Position numbers and translations under genes: made by a program. The notes under the pieces are model-generated. The model saw only the letters and a list, made by a program, of their open reading frames with translations. It ran no database searches and was not told the DNA's origin. This document shows, piece after piece, positions 7,332 through 10,000 of a stretch of DNA of 10,000 nt; the stretch's first letter is position 1, and every line of letters starts with the position of its first letter. Source of the DNA: Penaeus vannamei (taxonomy: Eukaryota > Arthropoda > Malacostraca > Decapoda > Penaeidae); contig NC_091549.1 of the NCBI RefSeq assembly GCF_042767895.1, positions 41,132,123-41,142,122 on the forward strand, given 5' to 3'.

Positions 7332-8291
7332 GTATAACTATAAGCACACGCTGGGCTAATGCTATCAGCCGCGTTTTCACAGGTCGTTGCCACCTCATTA
7401 TCGCCTCACAAAAATAAATACCCCGCAGGGCTCTTCCTATCATCACCGTCTCTTGACAAACATAATTACTCATTATTCCCCTCATTCCCCTCTCGTCTCC
7501 CCTCACCCCTTCCTTTCCCGCGGGATCGATAGAGGTGTTGTTGATCTACCTTTGATTGGCCATGACCTTTCCTCTAATTACTATGGATTTATACCTCTGG
7601 ACCGCAAATGTGCCGCCGCTAATTACACGGAGGAGCAGCGTACACAATGCCGCTGGCTCGCTTTCCCTTAACAACGCTTCAACTCTCGCCGTGAAGAAGA
7701 TATGAAAGAATTATATGAAAAAAGTTTGTCGTTGGTTTGCGGCACTCCCTTTTTCAAGTGAATTGGGCGATTTTCTCTTTTTCTTCTTCTTTTTCTTCTT
7801 TTTAAGGGAAGGGTGTTTGGGGGTATAAATGTGGTCGAGGTGGTAAAAGCATTTGATTCCACTAATCGTATTTCTCTGGATATATTGAAAATTAATGATG
7901 ATTTTTTTTTCTTGAATATAAATTACAGGTTTAACTAAGACGCCGGAATTCCCCATCCATCTCGGCATTGAAAGTCTAAGACCAGAATTTCGTGACCTGC
8001 TTTCCTGCCAGATTTTTTTTTCAGTCTTGGAAAAATTATGCATTTTACATCAGCCTGAACTTCGACATAACGACATTTCCAACAGAAACGCATTAGCACA
8101 TCTAACTTCATTTTAGAACGTCTCGAAATGAGGTGAGTTTTCAGTTATTAAAAATGAAAAGTGAACTGGAGAGGAAAAGTAAAGGGAAAAAAGGTACATT
8201 CTTCAAGGCGCCCGTGTCTTTCTTGTGAATTGTAAATCTTTCCTGGAATCTGTCAACAGGAATTCTTAACAAACAAACCATTCAAACAAAG
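7332..8291. other. Single-copy-looking region, no confident gene
   Basis: About 960 bases with no recognised product. The plus frame 7387-7671 (94 codons) has non-repetitive sequence at its end, around RTQCRWLAFP, but no family match comes to mind and the only start is inside non-conserved sequence. T/C-rich patches occur at 7773-7804 and T8-T9 runs near 7902 and 8014. A motif cluster at 7549-7625 and a possible microexon at 8117-8132 are treated separately. Confidence 0.4.
7549..7625. promoter_or_regulatory. Tight cluster of TCF, CCAAT, nuclear-receptor and homeodomain-like motifs
   Basis: Within 77 bases lie CCTTTGATT (7549-7557, TCF/LEF-type), ATTGG (7555-7559, inverted CCAAT box), TGACCTTT (7563-7570, inverted AAAGGTCA nuclear-receptor extended half-site) and TAATTA twice (7575-7580 and 7620-7625, homeodomain core). 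Each motif is common by chance. Their packing in otherwise non-repetitive DNA is what makes an enhancer plausible. Confidence 0.25.
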
Positions 8292-8328
8292 CTCCATTCA
8301 CAGGACATTTTGTTCCACGTGAATGGAG
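8292..8328. repeat. Perfect 10-bp inverted repeat, 17-nt loop
   Basis: CTCCATTCAC (8292-8301) is the exact reverse complement of GTGAATGGAG (8319-8328). Inside the loop GGA (8303-8305) and TCC (8314-8316) could add three pairs. It lies 55 bases upstream of a second perfect hairpin. Confidence 0.75.
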
Positions 8329-8382
8329 AAAAAGGCAGAAGATTTCGCTCCAAGAAAATGAATACCAGACATTTTTTTTCAA

Positions 8383-8408
8383 CTTCGAATCATCACCGTG
8401 ATTCGAAG
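8383..8408. repeat. Perfect 10-bp inverted repeat, 6-nt loop
   Basis: CTTCGAATCA (8383-8392) pairs exactly with TGATTCGAAG (8399-8408) around TCACCG. A T-G pair at 8393/8398 could shorten the loop to four. The arms contain TTCGAA, so dimeric DNA-binding proteins are an alternative to RNA folding. Confidence 0.75.
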
Positions 8409-8697
8409 CGTCGAAGAGTACTTCTCGTCTCGCGGAAATTTTCATTCATTCTTTTCACACCATTTCCCAGAATTAATCTTGTTCAAACAGACGTCGCTTG
8501 AGCAAAGACAGACCCAAGACAGAAACGGAAGGTCATAAGAAGCCCATCAACCGAGACCAAGGAGTGGGTCCTTAAATATATTCTATCGTTAAACGCGACT
8601 TGTGGACGTCTCGCTTGTTGAGGACTCGGGCCAGCTGGAGAGAGTTATGGACCACAACAAACTTCTTAATCGTGTTGTCATAGTAAGGCCTTGTAAA
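8409..8697. other. Spacer left of the CT satellite, no gene recognised
   Basis: Two minus-strand frames and one plus-strand frame are open from about 8572-8602 into the satellite. Their non-repetitive ends, for example NSLQLARVLNKRDVHKS on the minus strand, do not match a family I recognise, and they are open mainly because the neighbouring CT repeat has no stops. Confidence 0.35.
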
Positions 8698-9345
<648 letters not shown>

Positions 9346-9585
9346 AAGCGAAATCATCATAGCCGTTGGTGATTCTGCCTCAAATTAAGTTATAAGAGAC
9401 CTTTCAGCAGGGATGTGGGGCTGAGCCGCGGCCCTTTCAGCCGGTTAAGAGCAAATTGCCGGTTCTCTTTCACATTTCGCTAACGGGAAACTAATAAGGA
9501 TCTATTACAAAAGAAAACCTATTATGGATATTAGCGAATCGCAGAGCCGACTAACCAACCGAATCATGAACATTCGAGTTAGCGT

Positions 9586-9651
9586 TTCCTGTTGAATAAC
9601 AAAGCTTATTCATCGCCGTAGCCCTGCACGTAATGTTATTCAACCGAGGAA
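9586..9651. repeat. Bulged inverted repeat, 16 pairs, 32-nt loop
   Basis: GTTGAATAACA (9591-9601) is the exact reverse complement of TGTTATTCAAC (9634-9644). After a two-base CG bulge (9645-9646) the outer TTCCT (9586-9590) pairs with AGGAA (9647-9651). An alternative inner hairpin pairs GAATAA (9594-9599) with TTATTC (9606-9611). Size and shape are nearer to a pre-microRNA than the other hairpins in the window, but the 32-nt loop is large. Confidence 0.65.
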
Positions 9652-9720
9652 TAGAAACAACTTCATTAATCTACCTCAAAGGGCGGTTATTAATCACAGC
9701 TCTTCCCCGGATGTAGACGC

Positions 9721-9774
9721 TGACCATTTACCCGCTCGTGGAAGCCGGGTCATCCCTCGAGGCTGACCTGACCC
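9721..9774. promoter_or_regulatory. Grouped nuclear-receptor half-sites
   Basis: TGACCA (9721-9726), GGGTCA (9747-9752), TGACCT (9764-9769) and TGACCC (9769-9774) are four TGACC/GGTCA cores in 54 bases, with GGTCA and TGACC in inverted orientation either side of CCTCGAGG. Nuclear receptors such as EcR/USP or HR-type proteins bind AGGTCA half-sites in arthropods. None of the spacings here is the classic IR1, so this is a weak call. Confidence 0.2.
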
Positions 9775-9880
9775 CCAAGTGAACCATCGATCAGGAAGTG
9801 AGTCGCAGGAGGACCTCGATTCTATTGCAAGATCACCAACCGCAAGACAAACACGTCGAGAACACGAGGCAAGCCTGAAA

Positions 9881-10000
9881 TCGTTATCCTTTTCTTTTTC
9901 TTTTCTTTTTTCTTTTTTATTTCTTTACTCTTTTCCGTTTTTCTGTATATGTATTCTCTTGCCTTTTCTCTTCCCTCTTTAGCGTTATCACTCTTTCCCT
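9881..10000. repeat. T-rich pyrimidine tract reaching the window edge
   Basis: Irregular TTTTC/CTTTT words from about 9889 to 9930 and looser T/C-rich sequence to the end. The frame ending at 9982 reads through it as Phe/Ser/Leu by composition. Confidence 0.7.

Larger units (their letters stand above)
9346..9880. other. Single-copy-looking region right of the CT satellite
   Basis: About 530 bases of balanced composition without an open frame of note, apart from a short one at 9779-9982 that runs into T-rich sequence. It contains several homeodomain-like ATTAAT words (9665-9670 and 9689-9694), a stem-loop (9586-9651) and grouped TGACC half-sites (9721-9774). The absence of repeats and of coding signal would suit a conserved non-coding element, but conservation cannot be judged from one sequence. 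Confidence 0.35.

Noticed and set aside
7387..7671. 94-codon plus-strand frame with a less repetitive C-terminal half
   Set aside because: No family recognised, no splice or start context, and the same DNA is better explained as a motif-rich non-coding stretch. A translated search would be decisive.

Overview
This window reads as non-coding DNA from an animal genome. It is dominated by microsatellites, minisatellites and homopurine/homopyrimidine tracts, separated by single-copy-looking stretches with no recognisable exon. There is no prokaryotic gene organisation: no operons, no ribosome binding sites, and no long non-repetitive open frame. The very high density of (CT)n/(GA)n, (AC)n and GACA-type repeats is typical of decapod crustacean genomes, penaeid shrimps in particular. 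That assignment is an inference from repeat style, and another repeat-rich invertebrate is possible.

Layout. 1-330 is GC-richer, with a minus-strand open frame running off the left edge and a degenerate 37-bp repeat beside it. 331-1070 is AT-rich and featureless. 1072-1328 is a polypurine block. 1490-1536 is a compact imperfect hairpin. 1537-2016 holds a perfect CRE followed by an E2F-like site. 2017-2063 is a T-rich tract ending in nine Gs. 2353-2697 is a pyrimidine block with a 24-bp duplication and an 11-bp triplication. 2864-3870 is a decaying minisatellite, clearest as a 64-74 bp unit at its left end. 4126-4465 is a compound AC / CACG / GA / GACA microsatellite. 4572-5175 is an array of three and a half diverged units of about 154-184 bp. 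5438-5465 is a T28 run, followed by an A-rich degenerate repeat (5506-5870). 5871-7100 looks single-copy, with a CRE-like cluster near 6484-6563. 7250-7331 is a TA/AC microsatellite. 7333-8697 looks single-copy, with a tight group of transcription-factor-like motifs (7549-7625) and two perfect 10-bp hairpins (8292-8328 and 8383-8408). 8698-9345 is a CT satellite of about 650 bp. 9346-9880 looks single-copy, with a stem-loop (9586-9651) and grouped TGACC half-sites (9721-9774). 9880-10000 is T-rich.

No gene product can be named and no pathway is reconstructed. Open frames of 80-260 codons fall mainly inside the low-complexity tracts, where every frame is open because TC/GA or AC/GT repeats contain no stop codons. 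I see no convincing undescribed system. The items most worth checking are the two tandem arrays (2864-3870, 4572-5175), the small hairpins, and the three motif clusters that could be cis-regulatory.
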